A DNA stretch of 64,000 nucleotides from contig NZ_JAJEJQ010000001.1 in the NCBI RefSeq assembly GCF_021390575.1, positions 1,092,501 through 1,156,500 of the forward strand, written 5' to 3'. A program made the translations under genes and the position numbers. Position 1 is the first letter of the stretch. Each line of letters opens with the position of its first letter. The notes beneath the pieces were generated by a model, which had not been told where the DNA came from, searched no databases, and saw only the letters and a program-made list of their open reading frames with translations. Positions 34,696-44,427 of this stretch are shown here, piece after piece. The DNA comes from Paraburkholderia adhaesiva (GTDB lineage Bacteria; Pseudomonadota; Gammaproteobacteria; Burkholderiales; Burkholderiaceae).

Positions 34696-37320
34696 ATGAA
34701 AGCCGCCGAAATCCGCGAGAAATTCCTCAAGTTCTTTGAATCGAAGGGCCACACGATCGTGCGCTCGTCGAGCCTCGTGCCGGGCAACGACCCGACGCTG
34801 CTCTTCACCAACTCGGGCATGGTGCAGTTCAAGGACGTGTTCCTCGGCGCCGAGTCGCGTCCGTACTCGCGCGCGACCACCGCGCAGCGCAGCGTGCGCG
34901 CGGGCGGCAAGCACAACGACCTCGAAAACGTCGGCTACACGGCGCGCCACCACACGTTCTTCGAGATGCTCGGCAACTTCTCGTTTGGCGACTACTTCAA
35001 GCGCGACGCGATCCACTATTGCTGGGAGCTGCTGACGAAGGTCTACATGCTGCCGGCCGACAAGCTCACGGTGACCGTCTACAAGGAAGACGACGAGGCC
35101 TTCGACATCTGGGCAAAGGAAATCGGCGTGCCGGTCGAGCGCATCATCCGCATCGGCGACAACAAGGGCGCGCGCTACGCTTCCGACAACTTCTGGCAAA
35201 TGGCCGACACCGGTCCGTGCGGTCCGTGCTCGGAAGTGTTCTACGACCACGGTCCGGAAATCTGGGGCGGCCCCCCGGGATCGGCCGAAGAGGACGGCGA
35301 CCGCTTCATCGAGATCTGGAATCTCGTGTTCATGCAGTTCAACCGCGATGCCCAGGGCAACATGACGCCGCTGCCCAAGCAGTGCGTCGACACGGGTATG
35401 GGGCTTGAGCGTCTCGCAGCGGTGCTGCAGCACGTGCACAGCAACTACGAGATCGACCTGTTCCAGACGCTCATCAAGGCAGCCTCGCGCGAAACGCACA
35501 CGGCTGATCTCACGAACAACTCGCTGAAGGTCATCGCCGACCACATCCGCGCGTGCTCGTTCCTGATCGTCGACGGTGTGATTCCCGGCAACGAGGGCCG
35601 CGGCTATGTGCTGCGCCGTATCGTGCGCCGCGCGATCCGTCACGGCTACAAGCTCGGCCAGAAGAGCGCATTCTTCAACAAGCTCGTGGCGGATCTCGTC
35701 GCGGAAATGGGCGGCGCATATCCCGAACTCAAGGAAGCCGAACAGCGCGTGACCGATGTGCTGCGTCAGGAAGAAGAGCGCTTCTTCGAGACGATCGAGC
35801 ACGGCATGTCGATTCTCGACGCCGCGCTGGCGGATCTCGACGCGAAGGGTGGCAAGGTGCTCGACGGCGAACTCGCGTTCAAGCTGCACGACACGTATGG
35901 CTTCCCGCTCGATCTCACGGCGGACGTCTGCCGCGAACGCAACGTGACCGTCGACGAACCGGCGTTCGACGAAGCGATGGCGCGTCAGCGCGAGCAGGCG
36001 CGCGCGGCCGGCAAGTTCAAGATGGCGCAGGGCCTCGAATACTCGGGCGCGAAGACCACGTTCCATGGCTACGAAGAGATCGTGTTCGACGACGCGAAGA
36101 TCGTCGCGCTCTACGTCGATGGCGCATCGGTCAAGGAAGTGAAGACCGGCCAGGACGCCGTGGTCGTGCTCGACCACACGCCGTTCTACGCGGAATCGGG
36201 CGGCCAGGTCGGCGATCAGGGCGTGCTCGCGAATGCGAGCGTGCGCTTCGCGGTCGCGGATACGCTCAAGGTCCAGGCCGATGTGACCGGCCACCACGGC
36301 ACGCTCGAACAGGGCACGTTGAAGGTCGGCGACGTCGTGAAGGCCGAGATCGACGCAATCCGCCGCGCCCGCACGCAGCGCAACCACTCGGCGACGCACT
36401 TGATGCACAAGGCGCTGCGCGAAGTGCTCGGCTCGCACGTGCAACAGAAGGGCTCGCTCGTCGACGCCGACAAGACCCGCTTCGACTTCGCGCACAACGC
36501 GCCGATGACCGATGATGAGATCCGTCGCGTCGAGCAGATCGTCAACGCGGAAGTGCTCGCGAACGCGCCGGGTATCGTGCGCGTGATGCCGTTCGACGAA
36601 GCGGTGAAGGGCGGCGCGATGGCGCTGTTCGGCGAGAAGTACGGCGATGAAGTCCGCGTGCTCGACCTCGGCTTCTCGCGCGAGCTCTGCGGCGGTACGC
36701 ACGTCACGCGCAGCGGCGACATCGGCCTCTTCAAGATCGTGATGGAAGGCGGCGTGGCGGCGGGTATCCGCCGTGTCGAAGCGATCACCGGCGACAACGC
36801 CGTGCGCTTCGTTCAGGAACTCGACGCGCGTATCAATGCAGCGGCAGCGGCGCTCAAGGCACAGCCTGCTGAACTCACGCAGCGCATCGCGCAAGTGCAG
36901 GATCAGGTGAAGTCGCTCGAGAAGGAACTCGGTGCGCTCAAGTCGAAGCTCGCTTCGAGCCAGGGCGACGAACTCGCGGGCCAGGCGATCGAAGTCGGTG
37001 GCGTGCACGTGCTGGCGGCGACGCTCGAAGGTGCGGACGCGAAGACGCTGCGCGAGACCGTCGACAAGCTCAAGGACAAGCTCAAGAGTGCCGCAATCGT
37101 GCTGGCGGCCGTCGAAGGCGGGAAGGTGAGCCTGATCGCGGGCGTAACCGCCGAGGCGAGCAAGAAGGTCAAAGCCGGCGAACTCGTGAACTTCGTCGCG
37201 CAGCAGGTGGGCGGCAAGGGCGGTGGACGTCCCGACATGGCGCAAGCAGGCGGCACCGAACCGGCGAACTTGCCGGCCGCGCTTGCGGGCGTGAAGGGCT
37301 GGGTCGAGGCGAAGCTGTAA
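34696..37320 (+). CDS. alaS: alanyl-tRNA synthetase
   Basis: 874 aa from ATG 34696 ([19 protein letters not shown]), the usual start and length. The class II aminoacylation core, the editing domain with [12 protein letters not shown], the CGGTHV zinc-binding motif and the C-terminal DHHA1/glycine-rich domain ([17 protein letters not shown]) are all present. Upstream in-frame codons lack support. A strong terminator follows, and the last codons plus terminator are partly duplicated at 39856-39936. Confidence 0.98.
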   Translation: MKAAEIREKFLKFFESKGHTIVRSSSLVPGNDPTLLFTNSGMVQFKDVFLGAESRPYSRATTAQRSVRAGGKHNDLENVGYTARHHTFFEMLGNFSFGDYFKRDAIHYCWELLTKVYMLPADKLTVTVYKEDDEAFDIWAKEIGVPVERIIRIGDNKGARYASDNFWQMADTGPCGPCSEVFYDHGPEIWGGPPGSAEEDGDRFIEIWNLVFMQFNRDAQGNMTPLPKQCVDTGMGLERLAAVLQHVHSNYEIDLFQTLIKAASRETHTADLTNNSLKVIADHIRACSFLIVDGVIPGNEGRGYVLRRIVRRAIRHGYKLGQKSAFFNKLVADLVAEMGGAYPELKEAEQRVTDVLRQEEERFFETIEHGMSILDAALADLDAKGGKVLDGELAFKLHDTYGFPLDLTADVCRERNVTVDEPAFDEAMARQREQARAAGKFKMAQGLEYSGAKTTFHGYEEIVFDDAKIVALYVDGASVKEVKTGQDAVVVLDHTPFYAESGGQVGDQGVLANASVRFAVADTLKVQADVTGHHGTLEQGTLKVGDVVKAEIDAIRRARTQRNHSATHLMHKALREVLGSHVQQKGSLVDADKTRFDFAHNAPMTDDEIRRVEQIVNAEVLANAPGIVRVMPFDEAVKGGAMALFGEKYGDEVRVLDLGFSRELCGGTHVTRSGDIGLFKIVMEGGVAAGIRRVEAITGDNAVRFVQELDARINAAAAALKAQPAELTQRIAQVQDQVKSLEKELGALKSKLASSQGDELAGQAIEVGGVHVLAATLEGADAKTLRETVDKLKDKLKSAAIVLAAVEGGKVSLIAGVTAEASKKVKAGELVNFVAQQVGGKGGGRPDMAQAGGTEPANLPAALAGVKGWVEAKL

Positions 37321-37385
37321 CGCACGAACCAGTTTCCCGGTTCTGGTAAAAAAAGGGCTGCCCGTGAGGGCAGCCCTTTTGTTTG
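37303..37385 (+). repeat. alaS 3' tail repeat, native copy
   Basis: The last six codons (VEAKL and stop), about 30 nt of spacer and the terminator. A diverged copy (roughly 80 percent by eye) lies at 39856-39936. Confidence 0.75.
37351..37380. terminator. alaS terminator
   Basis: aaaagggctgccc, gtga loop, gggcagccctttt: a perfect 13-bp stem that works in both directions and also ends the leftward ytfE transcript. Confidence 0.9.
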
Positions 37386-37444
37386 GTCCGTCAAGGTTGC
37401 TGGGAAAGCGTAGTTGCCCTACCAGCAACGTGTACCGGTCGCGC

Positions 37445-38110
37445 TCAGCCGCGTTCGGCGTTCTCGAACAGGATGTTGTTTTCCAGATGGATGTGTTCCA
37501 TCAGGTCCTCGCGTAGCGCGCGCAGACCGACGTAGAGCGCGCGCCAGGTATTGCAGGCCCCCTGCGGCAACGTGATGTTGTTGGTTAGCCCGGCGAGGTG
37601 CTGCAGCGCTTCACCGTGGCCGTCGTGCTCCATGCGCATGACCTGGATCGGTCCGCCGGCCATGGGACCCATGCCGCCTTTGATCATGGGGAACAGCACC
37701 TGCTCTTCCTTCTGCATGTGGCTTTCGAGTTCCTGGCGCATGGCATCGAGGTGGTCGGCGAGACCCACAGGGCAGTCGGGCCGGTCACCGTGGACGGTCT
37801 CCACGCGTCGTGCGAGTCGGGCCAACTCGGGAAGCTGCTCGCGGTGGCGATCGTGAAAGCGCACAAGGATGTGATCGATCAGTTCGGACGGGCTTGCGGT
37901 GCCCCAGTCGCGGTCGCCCGGCTCACGTTCCGCCTTCAGTGCCGTCAGTCGCGCGCCGATGGCATCGGCGTCCAGTCCCTTTTGCTGGGCAGCCTCGCGC
38001 AATGTGATCTTGCCGCCGCAGCAGAAGTCGAGATCGAACTCGTGGAATATTTGCGTGGCGCCGGGGATCTGGCGGGCTAGCTGGCCGAGTGCTTGGTCCT
38101 GCAAAGTCAT
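37445..38110 (-). CDS. ytfE: RIC di-iron protein YtfE (iron-sulfur cluster repair)
   Basis: 221 aa. The N-terminal ScdA_N domain has the paired cysteines in FDLDFCCGG (Cys30, Cys31). The hemerythrin-like domain carries His/Glu ligands in HILVRFHDRH, ESHMQKEEQVLFP, MRMEHDGHGE and HIHLENNILF. It repairs Fe-S clusters damaged by nitrosative stress. It is divergent from norR and preceded by a sigma54-type promoter and NorR-type sites. Confidence 0.93.
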   Translation of the reverse strand: MTLQDQALGQLARQIPGATQIFHEFDLDFCCGGKITLREAAQQKGLDADAIGARLTALKAEREPGDRDWGTASPSELIDHILVRFHDRHREQLPELARLARRVETVHGDRPDCPVGLADHLDAMRQELESHMQKEEQVLFPMIKGGMGPMAGGPIQVMRMEHDGHGEALQHLAGLTNNITLPQGACNTWRALYVGLRALREDLMEHIHLENNILFENAERG

Positions 38111-38145
38111 GCTGTTACTCCGTACTTGAGAAGGCCCTCACCATT

Positions 38146-38161
38146 AGCGAGTGGCGTGCCA
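38146..38161 (-). promoter_or_regulatory. sigma54 promoter of ytfE
   Basis: Minus strand TGGCACGCCACTCGCT: GG at -24 and GC at -12 with correct 12-nt spacing, one mismatch to TGGCACGN4TTGCW. It lies about 35 nt before the ytfE start. Confidence 0.75.
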
Positions 38162-38201
38162 GCTTGCCGCCATATATGAATCAATCGGTTAGAGCGCCAA
38201 T

Positions 38202-38214
38202 GGTATAATTCACC
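38202..38214. promoter_or_regulatory. NorR-type site 1 (overlaps candidate norR -10)
   Basis: GGT-N7-ACC (ggtataattcacc), matching the NorR core GT-N7-AC. It contains TATAAT, a likely -10 for norR, so NorR may repress its own gene. Confidence 0.65.
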
Positions 38215-38227
38215 ATTCGTAATTAAC

Positions 38228-38240
38228 GGTTTAATTTACC
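38228..38240. promoter_or_regulatory. NorR-type site 2
   Basis: ggtttaatttacc, again GGT-N7-ACC, 26 bp from site 1. Confidence 0.65.
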
Positions 38241-38246
38241 GTAAGC

Positions 38247-38259
38247 GGTGAAAATCACC
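38247..38259. promoter_or_regulatory. NorR-type site 3
   Basis: ggtgaaaatcacc, GGT-N7-ACC, ending directly before the norR ATG. Three sites equal the number in the E. coli norR-norVW control region. Confidence 0.6.
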
Positions 38260-39807
38260 ATGATGGACGCGCTGCTCCTCGCCGATCTCGTTGCCGACCT
38301 TCCGCAAGCGGTGCGCTTGCAGCGGCTCGTTAGTTCGCTGCGGGCGCACTTCCGCTGCGGCGCAGTGGCGCTCCTGCGGCTCGAAGAAGAACACTTGCGG
38401 CCGGTCGCCGTCGACGGGCTGGTTCGCGACGCGCTCGGCCGCCGCTTCGCTGTGGCGCTGCATCCGCGGCTGGCGGCGATCCTGTCGCGTCGAGGCGTGA
38501 CCCACTTTCATCACGACAGCGCCTTGCCCGATCCGTACGACGGACTGATCAATTCCCACGTCGGCGAGCCACTGCCCGTGCACGACTGCATGGGTACGAG
38601 CCTGCATATCGAAGGCGAGCCGTGGGGCGTGCTGACGCTCGATGCGCTCGCCGTCGGCACGTTCGACGAGGCGGCGCAGGCCGAGCTGCAACGCCTTTCC
38701 GTACTGGTCGAGGCCGCCATTCGCACCACCCGCCTCGAAGCTGAATTGCGCGCACTGCGCTTGACGCGCAACGACGCTCCGGTCGCCGGCACGGTTGTGG
38801 ACGAGGGCGACATCGTCGGGCAGGACCCGTCCATAACGCGGCTGCTGCACGAACTCGAAGTGGTGGCGGACTCGGAGTTGCCGGTGCTGCTGCTGGGCGA
38901 GACCGGGGTGGGCAAGGAACTCTTCGCGCACCGGCTGCATGCCATGTCGCGGCGACGCAAACACGCGCTCGTGCACGTCAATTGCGCCGCGCTGCCCGAG
39001 ACGCTGGCCGAGAGCGAGCTGTTCGGCCATGTACGTGGTGCCTTTTCCGGAGCCACCGCCGACCGGCAGGGCCGCATCGAAGCCGCCGATGGTGGAACGT
39101 TGTTCCTTGACGAGGTCGGCGAATTGCCACTGCCGATCCAGGCCAAGTTGCTGCGGACCTTGCAGAACGGCGAGATCCAGCGACTCGGCTCCGACCGTCC
39201 ACGCCGTGTGAACGTCCGTGTGATCGCCGCCACCAACCGCAACCTGCGCGAGCACGTTCGTGACGGTGCATTTCGCGCGGATCTGTACCATCGGCTGTCC
39301 GTCTACCCGATTCCCATTCCGCCGCTGCGCGAACGCGGCAATGACGTGCTGTTGCTCGCTGGCCGTTTCCTCGAGCTGAACCGGGCACGGTTGGGTCTGC
39401 GCAGCCTGCGCCTGTCGCCGGCCGCCGAGCAGGCGTTCCGACGCTACGACTGGCCGGGAAACGTGCGTGAGCTCGAGCATGTGATCAGCCGCGCCGCGCT
39501 CAAGGCAGTGAGCCGGGGCGCGGACCGCAAGGACATCGTCACGCTGGAAACGGACGTGCTGGACCTCGACTACGTCGAACTTTCTGCGCCAGCCAGCGAA
39601 AACCCGGCACTCGATGGCGCGGCATCCGGACCCGCAGTGTCTGTCCCCGCAGGGCTCGCCCTGCGAGAGGTGGTCGACCACGCACAGCGTGAGTGCATTG
39701 CCGCGGCGCTGGCTGCGCACGATGGCAATTGGGCCGCGGCGGCGCGAGCGCTGGGCGTGGATGCGAGCAACCTTCACAAGCTGGCGAAACGGCTGGGGCA
39801 GAAGTAG
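38260..39807 (+). CDS. norR: NO-responsive sigma54 activator NorR
   Basis: 515 aa from ATG 38260; an upstream GTG lies inside NorR-type site 3. The N-terminal GAF domain (to about 180) senses NO through non-haem iron. The central AAA+ domain has Walker A GETGVGKE, the loop GAFSGAT (GAFTGA in most enhancer-binding proteins, here Ser for Thr) and Walker B GGTLFLDEVGEL. The C-terminal Fis-type HTH includes NWAAAARALGVDASNLHKLA. Divergent from ytfE, the probable target. Confidence 0.95.
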   Translation: MMDALLLADLVADLPQAVRLQRLVSSLRAHFRCGAVALLRLEEEHLRPVAVDGLVRDALGRRFAVALHPRLAAILSRRGVTHFHHDSALPDPYDGLINSHVGEPLPVHDCMGTSLHIEGEPWGVLTLDALAVGTFDEAAQAELQRLSVLVEAAIRTTRLEAELRALRLTRNDAPVAGTVVDEGDIVGQDPSITRLLHELEVVADSELPVLLLGETGVGKELFAHRLHAMSRRRKHALVHVNCAALPETLAESELFGHVRGAFSGATADRQGRIEAADGGTLFLDEVGELPLPIQAKLLRTLQNGEIQRLGSDRPRRVNVRVIAATNRNLREHVRDGAFRADLYHRLSVYPIPIPPLRERGNDVLLLAGRFLELNRARLGLRSLRLSPAAEQAFRRYDWPGNVRELEHVISRAALKAVSRGADRKDIVTLETDVLDLDYVELSAPASENPALDGAASGPAVSVPAGLALREVVDHAQRECIAAALAAHDGNWAAAARALGVDASNLHKLAKRLGQK

Positions 39808-39855
39808 GGGACTTCGGCCTATCCGGCGTTTCGGAAAGAGTCATTGCTTGAGCTA

Positions 39856-39936
39856 GTCGAAGCGAAGCTGTAACGCGCAACCGGTTTCCCGGTCGATGTA
39901 AATGAGGGCTGCCCGCGAGGGCGGCCCTTTTTATTT
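39856..39936 (+). repeat. diverged copy of the alaS 3' tail
   Basis: gtcgaagcgaagctgtaacg, then aaccggtttcccgg, then a terminator-like hairpin, paralleling 37303-37385. It encodes a remnant VEAKL-stop after norR. Confidence 0.75.
39906..39936 (+). terminator. norR terminator
   Basis: gggctgccc, gcga loop, gggcggccc (one G-T pair), then TTTTTATTT. Homologous to the alaS terminator. Confidence 0.85.
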
Positions 39937-40080
39937 GATTTATCGAGACGCCGCAAAAATTTGATGGGCGTCAATTTTGATACCGCTGTGACAATGATTT
40001 AACTATGCCTGACGTGCGTCGAATTGATCAATTTGAGAAAGTTGCTTGTGCAAGTAAGTCATTGAATTGGCGGGAAGCAA

Positions 40081-40443
40081 ATGAAGTCTCATCTCAAAGG
40101 ACGCAACCAGCTCAAACGCCGGTCTCTCAGCACCACGATGATCCGCGCAGCCTGCACGGTGGCCTTCGCTTCGGTGGCGATCGCCGCGACCGTGCCCGTG
40201 TTGGCAAACGCGGCCAGCGCAGCCGCGGTCGGAGCATCGCGCGACAGTCTGTCTGCCGGCGCGTTTGCGACCGTCAACGCGGTAGCTGTGCCGCCGACGC
40301 AACTCGACGACACCGTGCAGGCGCTGGCGTCGCGCGCGGGACGAAAGGTGGCCGCTATCGACAGCCTCGCACCGGACCGGCGCGTCACGATTGGACGTGT
40401 GTGGCCAGCGGAACCAGTGAGATTGACGTTTCAACGATTGTGA
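40081..40443 (+). CDS. putative exported protein, 120 aa
   Basis: A long basic n-region and a hydrophobic core (MIRAACTVAFASVAIAATVP) suggest a signal peptide. The mature part (LDDTVQALASRAGRKVAAID) vaguely resembles an STN/secretin-like domain, but the protein ends soon after, so it may be a truncated receptor or a stray ORF. No clear Shine-Dalgarno. Confidence 0.35.
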   Translation: MKSHLKGRNQLKRRSLSTTMIRAACTVAFASVAIAATVPVLANAASAAAVGASRDSLSAGAFATVNAVAVPPTQLDDTVQALASRAGRKVAAIDSLAPDRRVTIGRVWPAEPVRLTFQRL

Positions 40444-40460
40444 GCGAGGTGGACCATCCA

Positions 40461-41012
40461 ATGCGGTTATCAGTGAGTGGAAACGGCCAATGGGATCCGA
40501 AGCGTGACGGTTCGACTGAGGAGTCGTCCCGACCCACGCATCCGTTACTCGGCGTGGGGGACGCCGATGCGCAGAATTTTGTCCACATGACATCGGAGCA
40601 GTGGCGCGTTGTCTCCGAGCTGTATCCCACCTTGCTGCCGAAGAGCCACAGAGGCAGGGGGCGCCCGCCGGTCGACGCACGCGCTGTTCTGGATGGTGTG
40701 ATCTGGGCGATCTGCAGGGATACCACGTGGCATAGCCTGGAGGGTAAGGGCTACCCTCCGCATCAGACTTGCCATCGATATTTCCGGATCTGGTATCAGT
40801 CCGGATTAATTGAAGTAGTACTGAATTGTTTGTTCGGCCATAAAAACGGCGCTTACCTGCTGCAAAAGGCCGAGGGTCGGATGCGGGGTCAGGTGAAAAA
40901 ACCGCAGCGGCTATACCCGTGCTGGTCCACTGATGTTCGCGAGGAAAGTTGTGACGGCACGCATGACGCGAAGGCGCCGCTAGCGACGAAAGGTGTACCC
41001 GCAACACGATGA
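40461..41012 (+). CDS. DUF4096-containing, IS-derived protein
   Basis: 183 aa. The central part (MTSEQWRVVSELYPTLLPKS, then GRPPVDARAVLDGVIWAICR, then CHRYFRIWYQSGL) is the N-terminal domain of IS5-type transposases. No DDE domain follows and no IS ends are visible, so it is an orphan, either decaying or adopted. The C-terminal 55 residues are unrelated to the transposase. It lies between the NO-response genes and the FNR-type regulator. Confidence 0.6.
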   Translation: MRLSVSGNGQWDPKRDGSTEESSRPTHPLLGVGDADAQNFVHMTSEQWRVVSELYPTLLPKSHRGRGRPPVDARAVLDGVIWAICRDTTWHSLEGKGYPPHQTCHRYFRIWYQSGLIEVVLNCLFGHKNGAYLLQKAEGRMRGQVKKPQRLYPCWSTDVREESCDGTHDAKAPLATKGVPATR

Positions 41013-41177
41013 GTGGATTCGTCCACGAATCAGGAAGCACCTGATTCGGGGCCACAGTGGCAGTTGAATTTGCGTTGACTGACCCAATATACGAAGTGAG
41101 ACGGCGCCGGAGAATCGACGAACGTAACGACTACTCCGCGCAGCCATGCGACGAGATTCAACTACGGAGTGCGTACG

Positions 41178-42041
41178 ATGAACCACCTCGCTTCCCCCCA
41201 TCTGATCGACGACGGCTCGCCCGCGAGACGGAGCGATACAGCACGATGCTCCATCTGCGCAGTGAAGACGATGTGCGTGCCGCGCAATGTCGACAAGGGA
41301 ACACTTGGCAGCCTCGAGAAGCTCATTAACAGCGCGCGGTCGCTGCGCCGGGGTCAGTACGTCTACGGTTCCGATCACGAAGCGCGTTACCTGTTCGCGG
41401 TACGCTCGGGTGCGGTCAAGACAGTGGCGCGGACTCGCGACGGGCGAGAGCAGATCGTTGGCGTCCATCGACCCGGCGACGCACTCGGTCTGGACGGGTT
41501 GGCGACCGGCAAGCACGCGTTCGACGCCGTAGCGCTGCATGACACGACCGTCTGTCTCATTCCGTACAGCCAGCTCAGGCAGATGTGCAACGAGACGCCG
41601 GCGATTCAGCAACGCATCTTCGAAATCATGGGGCGCCAGCTTGTGCAGGTCACCAATGGTCGGCTGAACGCGAGCCTGCAATCGGTCGAGGCGCGCGTCG
41701 TGGGTTTCTTCATCGATCTGGCGGAAAACAACGCAATGCGTGGCTTTTCGTCGAGAGAGTTCACGATGTACATGACGCGCGCCGAGGCCGGGAACTATCT
41801 CGGTACGACGCTGGAAACCGTGAGCCGCGTGATTTCAGCGCTCTCACGGGACGGCATTATCGAGGCACACGGAAAGCGGATTCGCGTGCTGGATCCCGAA
41901 AGGCTCCAGGCCCGTCTGGTTTCGCACGCAACGAAGCCCGAGCACGTTCCTTTGCACGCAGCGAAGCCAGAGCACGTTGCCGCGGATGCGGACCGCGTCG
42001 AGGAGACCGCGCTCGACGATGAAGTGTGCGAGAGCGTCTAA
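41178..42041 (+). CDS. fnr: FNR-type oxygen/redox regulator (CRP/FNR family)
   Basis: 287 aa from ATG 41178 (GGAG upstream). The N-terminal cysteine cluster CX2CX5C (Cys24, 27, 33) and a distant Cys126 match the [4Fe-4S] ligands of FNR (20, 23, 29, 122 in E. coli). A cNMP-binding-like beta roll follows, then an HTH with the FNR recognition residues ETVSR (GNYLGTTLETVSRVISALSR). The C-terminus is extended by about 45 residues including a KPEHV repeat. It should activate anaerobic genes at TTGAT-N4-ATCAA sites. Other FNR paralogues may exist in this genome. Confidence 0.88.
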   Translation: MNHLASPHLIDDGSPARRSDTARCSICAVKTMCVPRNVDKGTLGSLEKLINSARSLRRGQYVYGSDHEARYLFAVRSGAVKTVARTRDGREQIVGVHRPGDALGLDGLATGKHAFDAVALHDTTVCLIPYSQLRQMCNETPAIQQRIFEIMGRQLVQVTNGRLNASLQSVEARVVGFFIDLAENNAMRGFSSREFTMYMTRAEAGNYLGTTLETVSRVISALSRDGIIEAHGKRIRVLDPERLQARLVSHATKPEHVPLHAAKPEHVAADADRVEETALDDEVCESV

Positions 42042-42081
42042 CTGGCGCGAGCACGGAACGCACCGTGCTGCGCGCTTCAAT

Positions 42082-43020
42082 TCAGGCGCGCGGCGCAGCC
42101 ACGGCTGATCCGGCAGCCACGTCGAGTTTCTGATCTTCTGCTGTGGCGAGATTGCTGTTCTTCAGCAGTGCGTCGCGCAACGCGGCCAATGCCGGCGAAA
42201 AATGCCCGCGTCGCCACAGGAGCAGCGTGTCGATCTGCCCGGGCTTGCCGAGCGAGTGCACGGCCACGTTGTCCATATTGCGCTGCAGTTCCAGCACCGA
42301 GCGCGGCGCGACCGCGACGCCTGCGCCGGCTGCCACGCACGCGACGATCGCGTGATACGAAGCGAGTTCGAGCACCCGGGTCGGCCGGATTCCGTGTTCG
42401 AGATACCACTTTTCGACGCAGCTCCGGTATGTGCAGCCGCGCTCGAACGCGATGAGCGTCGAAAGTGCGACATCGCCGGGCTCGTGGATCGGGCGATGGC
42501 CGCGCGGCGTCAGCATCACGAGCTCTTCACGATAGACCGGCATGGACTCGAACACGTCGCTCTCAGGCGGACCGTCGAGGGGCGTGGCGATCAGCGCGGC
42601 GTCCACCTCGAATTCCCGCAGGCGTTCGAGCAGAAAACCGGTCGTGCCGGTTTCCAGTTCGAGCGTGACATCGGGCCACGCCTGGTGATAGCCGGCGAGC
42701 ACGCCGGGCAGGCGGCTCGCGGCGGTACTCTCCATCGCGCCGAGACGCAGCCGCCCCGAAGGCTTCCCGGCCTTCATCGCGTGGTGCGCTTCGTCGGCGA
42801 GCGCGAGGAGCCGCTCGGCGTAGGGCAGGAGCGTGTGACCGGCGGGCGTCAGCACGAGACGTCGGCCGTCGCGGGTGAAGAGTTCGGTGCCGAGTTGCGC
42901 CTCGAGTTGCTTGATGCGCGTCGTCACGTTCGACTGCACCCGGTTCAGCTTCGTGGCGGCGCGGGTGACGCCGTTTTCACGGACGACCGCCCGGAAGATG
43001 GCGAGTTCGGCGAGATCCAT
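42082..43020 (-). CDS. LysR-family transcriptional regulator
   Basis: 312 aa from ATG 43020. Typical winged HTH (LAIFRAVVRENGVTRAATKL, then NRVQSNVTTRIKQLE) and a periplasmic-binding-type effector domain. It is divergent from the MFS transporter gene (123 nt apart), which it likely controls. The upstream open frame (to 43122) is not supported. Confidence 0.92.
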   Translation of the reverse strand: MDLAELAIFRAVVRENGVTRAATKLNRVQSNVTTRIKQLEAQLGTELFTRDGRRLVLTPAGHTLLPYAERLLALADEAHHAMKAGKPSGRLRLGAMESTAASRLPGVLAGYHQAWPDVTLELETGTTGFLLERLREFEVDAALIATPLDGPPESDVFESMPVYREELVMLTPRGHRPIHEPGDVALSTLIAFERGCTYRSCVEKWYLEHGIRPTRVLELASYHAIVACVAAGAGVAVAPRSVLELQRNMDNVAVHSLGKPGQIDTLLLWRRGHFSPALAALRDALLKNSNLATAEDQKLDVAAGSAVAAPRA

Positions 43021-43143
43021 GATTCTCTCTCCGGGATGAATTGGTTCATCATAATTCATTTTTCGTGAACGATTCGGTTGGTTAAGATACTCGGACGCGG
43101 CTTCGTGTCCCAGGGGCCGCACGTTCCCCTTTCTCCGCCGACC

Positions 43144-44427
43144 ATGAACGATTTCGCCTCCCGCTCAACCGCTACGCGCACCGCATTGCGCGGTTCCGAT
43201 GCCGCGCGCCGCACCGCGCTCGCCTGTATGGTCACGCTGGCGGTGGCGCTCGGTGTCGGGCGCTTTGCGTTCACGCCACTCCTGCCGCTGATGCTGCATG
43301 GCGGCGGCCTGGATCTGCGGCACGGCGGGTGGCTCGCGTCGCTGAACTACGCGGGGTATTTCATTGGCGCGGTTAGCTGCGTGGCGCTTCGGCTGCCGCA
43401 CGCGAAGATCGTCCGCGCGGGACTCGTCACGACGGTGCTGCTGACGATCGCGATGGGGCTCACGCAGCAGTTCTGGATCTGGGCGGTCGTGCGTTTCGTG
43501 GCGGGGATGGTGAGCGCGTGGACCTTCGTGTTCGCGTCGCAGTGGGGCCTGCGGCGGCTCGCCGAACTGAGCGCGCCCGCGTGGGGCGGCGTGATCTACA
43601 CGGGGCCTGGTATCGGCATCATCGCGACGGGGTTGCTCGTCAGCGCGGCGGGTGGGCTGGGTGCGGCGGCAGGATGGATCGGCTTCGGTGTGATCTGCGC
43701 GATTCTCGCCGCCCTCGTCTGGCCGGTTTTCGGCGATGAGACCCCCATGCCGCGCGAGGCAGCCGCGGCAGGCGGCACCGGTTCGCCGCAAGCCGCGAGG
43801 GCCGACGGCACGCGCTCCGGCCAGCCGCGAACGTTCGAGGCGCATGCCGATGACCGCCGCGCCGATATTTTCTGGCTCACGCTGCTCTACGGCGTGCCCG
43901 GCTTCGGCTACATCATCACCGCGACCTTCCTGCCGGTGATCGCGCGCCATGCGTTGCCGGGCTCGGCGTGGCCCGACCTGTTCTGGCCGATGTTCGGCAT
44001 GGCGCTGATCGTTGGCGCGCTTGGTGCCGCGCGCCTGCCGCAGCACTGGGACAACCGGCTGATGCTCGCTGGTTGCTACGTGCTGCAGTCGGTGGGTATC
44101 GCGCTCGGCATCGTCTGGCCGAATGCGGTGGGTTTCTCGCTCGGCAGCATTCTGATCGGCCTGCCGTTCACCGCCATCACGCTCTTCGCGATGCGCGAGG
44201 CGCGTCTGTTGCGCGGCGAGCGCGCGGCCGCGCTGATGGGCTATGCGACGGCCGCCTACGGCATCGGCCAGATCGCGGGGCCGCTCGTGGCTGCGCCACT
44301 CGCGGCATCGACGGGTTCGTTCTCGCCGTCGCTTGGACTCGCCGCCGGCGCGCTGCTTGCCGGCGCGGCGGGGCTACTCTGGCGTACGCGCGTTTCGAGG
44401 CACGTCCGGAGTCTGGCGAGCGTGTAA
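43144..44427 (+). CDS. YbfB/YjiJ-family MFS transporter
   Basis: 427 aa, about 12 hydrophobic segments in two halves with a charged central loop of roughly 45 residues. The first helix GVGRFAFTPLLPLMLHGGG is the family hallmark. Substrate unknown. Probably regulated by the divergent LysR protein. Confidence 0.9.
   Translation: MNDFASRSTATRTALRGSDAARRTALACMVTLAVALGVGRFAFTPLLPLMLHGGGLDLRHGGWLASLNYAGYFIGAVSCVALRLPHAKIVRAGLVTTVLLTIAMGLTQQFWIWAVVRFVAGMVSAWTFVFASQWGLRRLAELSAPAWGGVIYTGPGIGIIATGLLVSAAGGLGAAAGWIGFGVICAILAALVWPVFGDETPMPREAAAAGGTGSPQAARADGTRSGQPRTFEAHADDRRADIFWLTLLYGVPGFGYIITATFLPVIARHALPGSAWPDLFWPMFGMALIVGALGAARLPQHWDNRLMLAGCYVLQSVGIALGIVWPNAVGFSLGSILIGLPFTAITLFAMREARLLRGERAAALMGYATAAYGIGQIAGPLVAAPLAASTGSFSPSLGLAAGALLAGAAGLLWRTRVSRHVRSLASV

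Noticed and set aside
34660..37428. Very long leftward open frame opposite alaS
   Set aside because: A typical antisense shadow in high-GC coding sequence; alaS on the + strand is certain.
38236..39777. Long leftward open frame opposite norR
   Set aside because: Shadow of norR; no domain and no start signals.
39960..40050. Possible FNR box (attgatcaat)
   Set aside because: The half-sites lack the 4-bp spacer of an FNR site.
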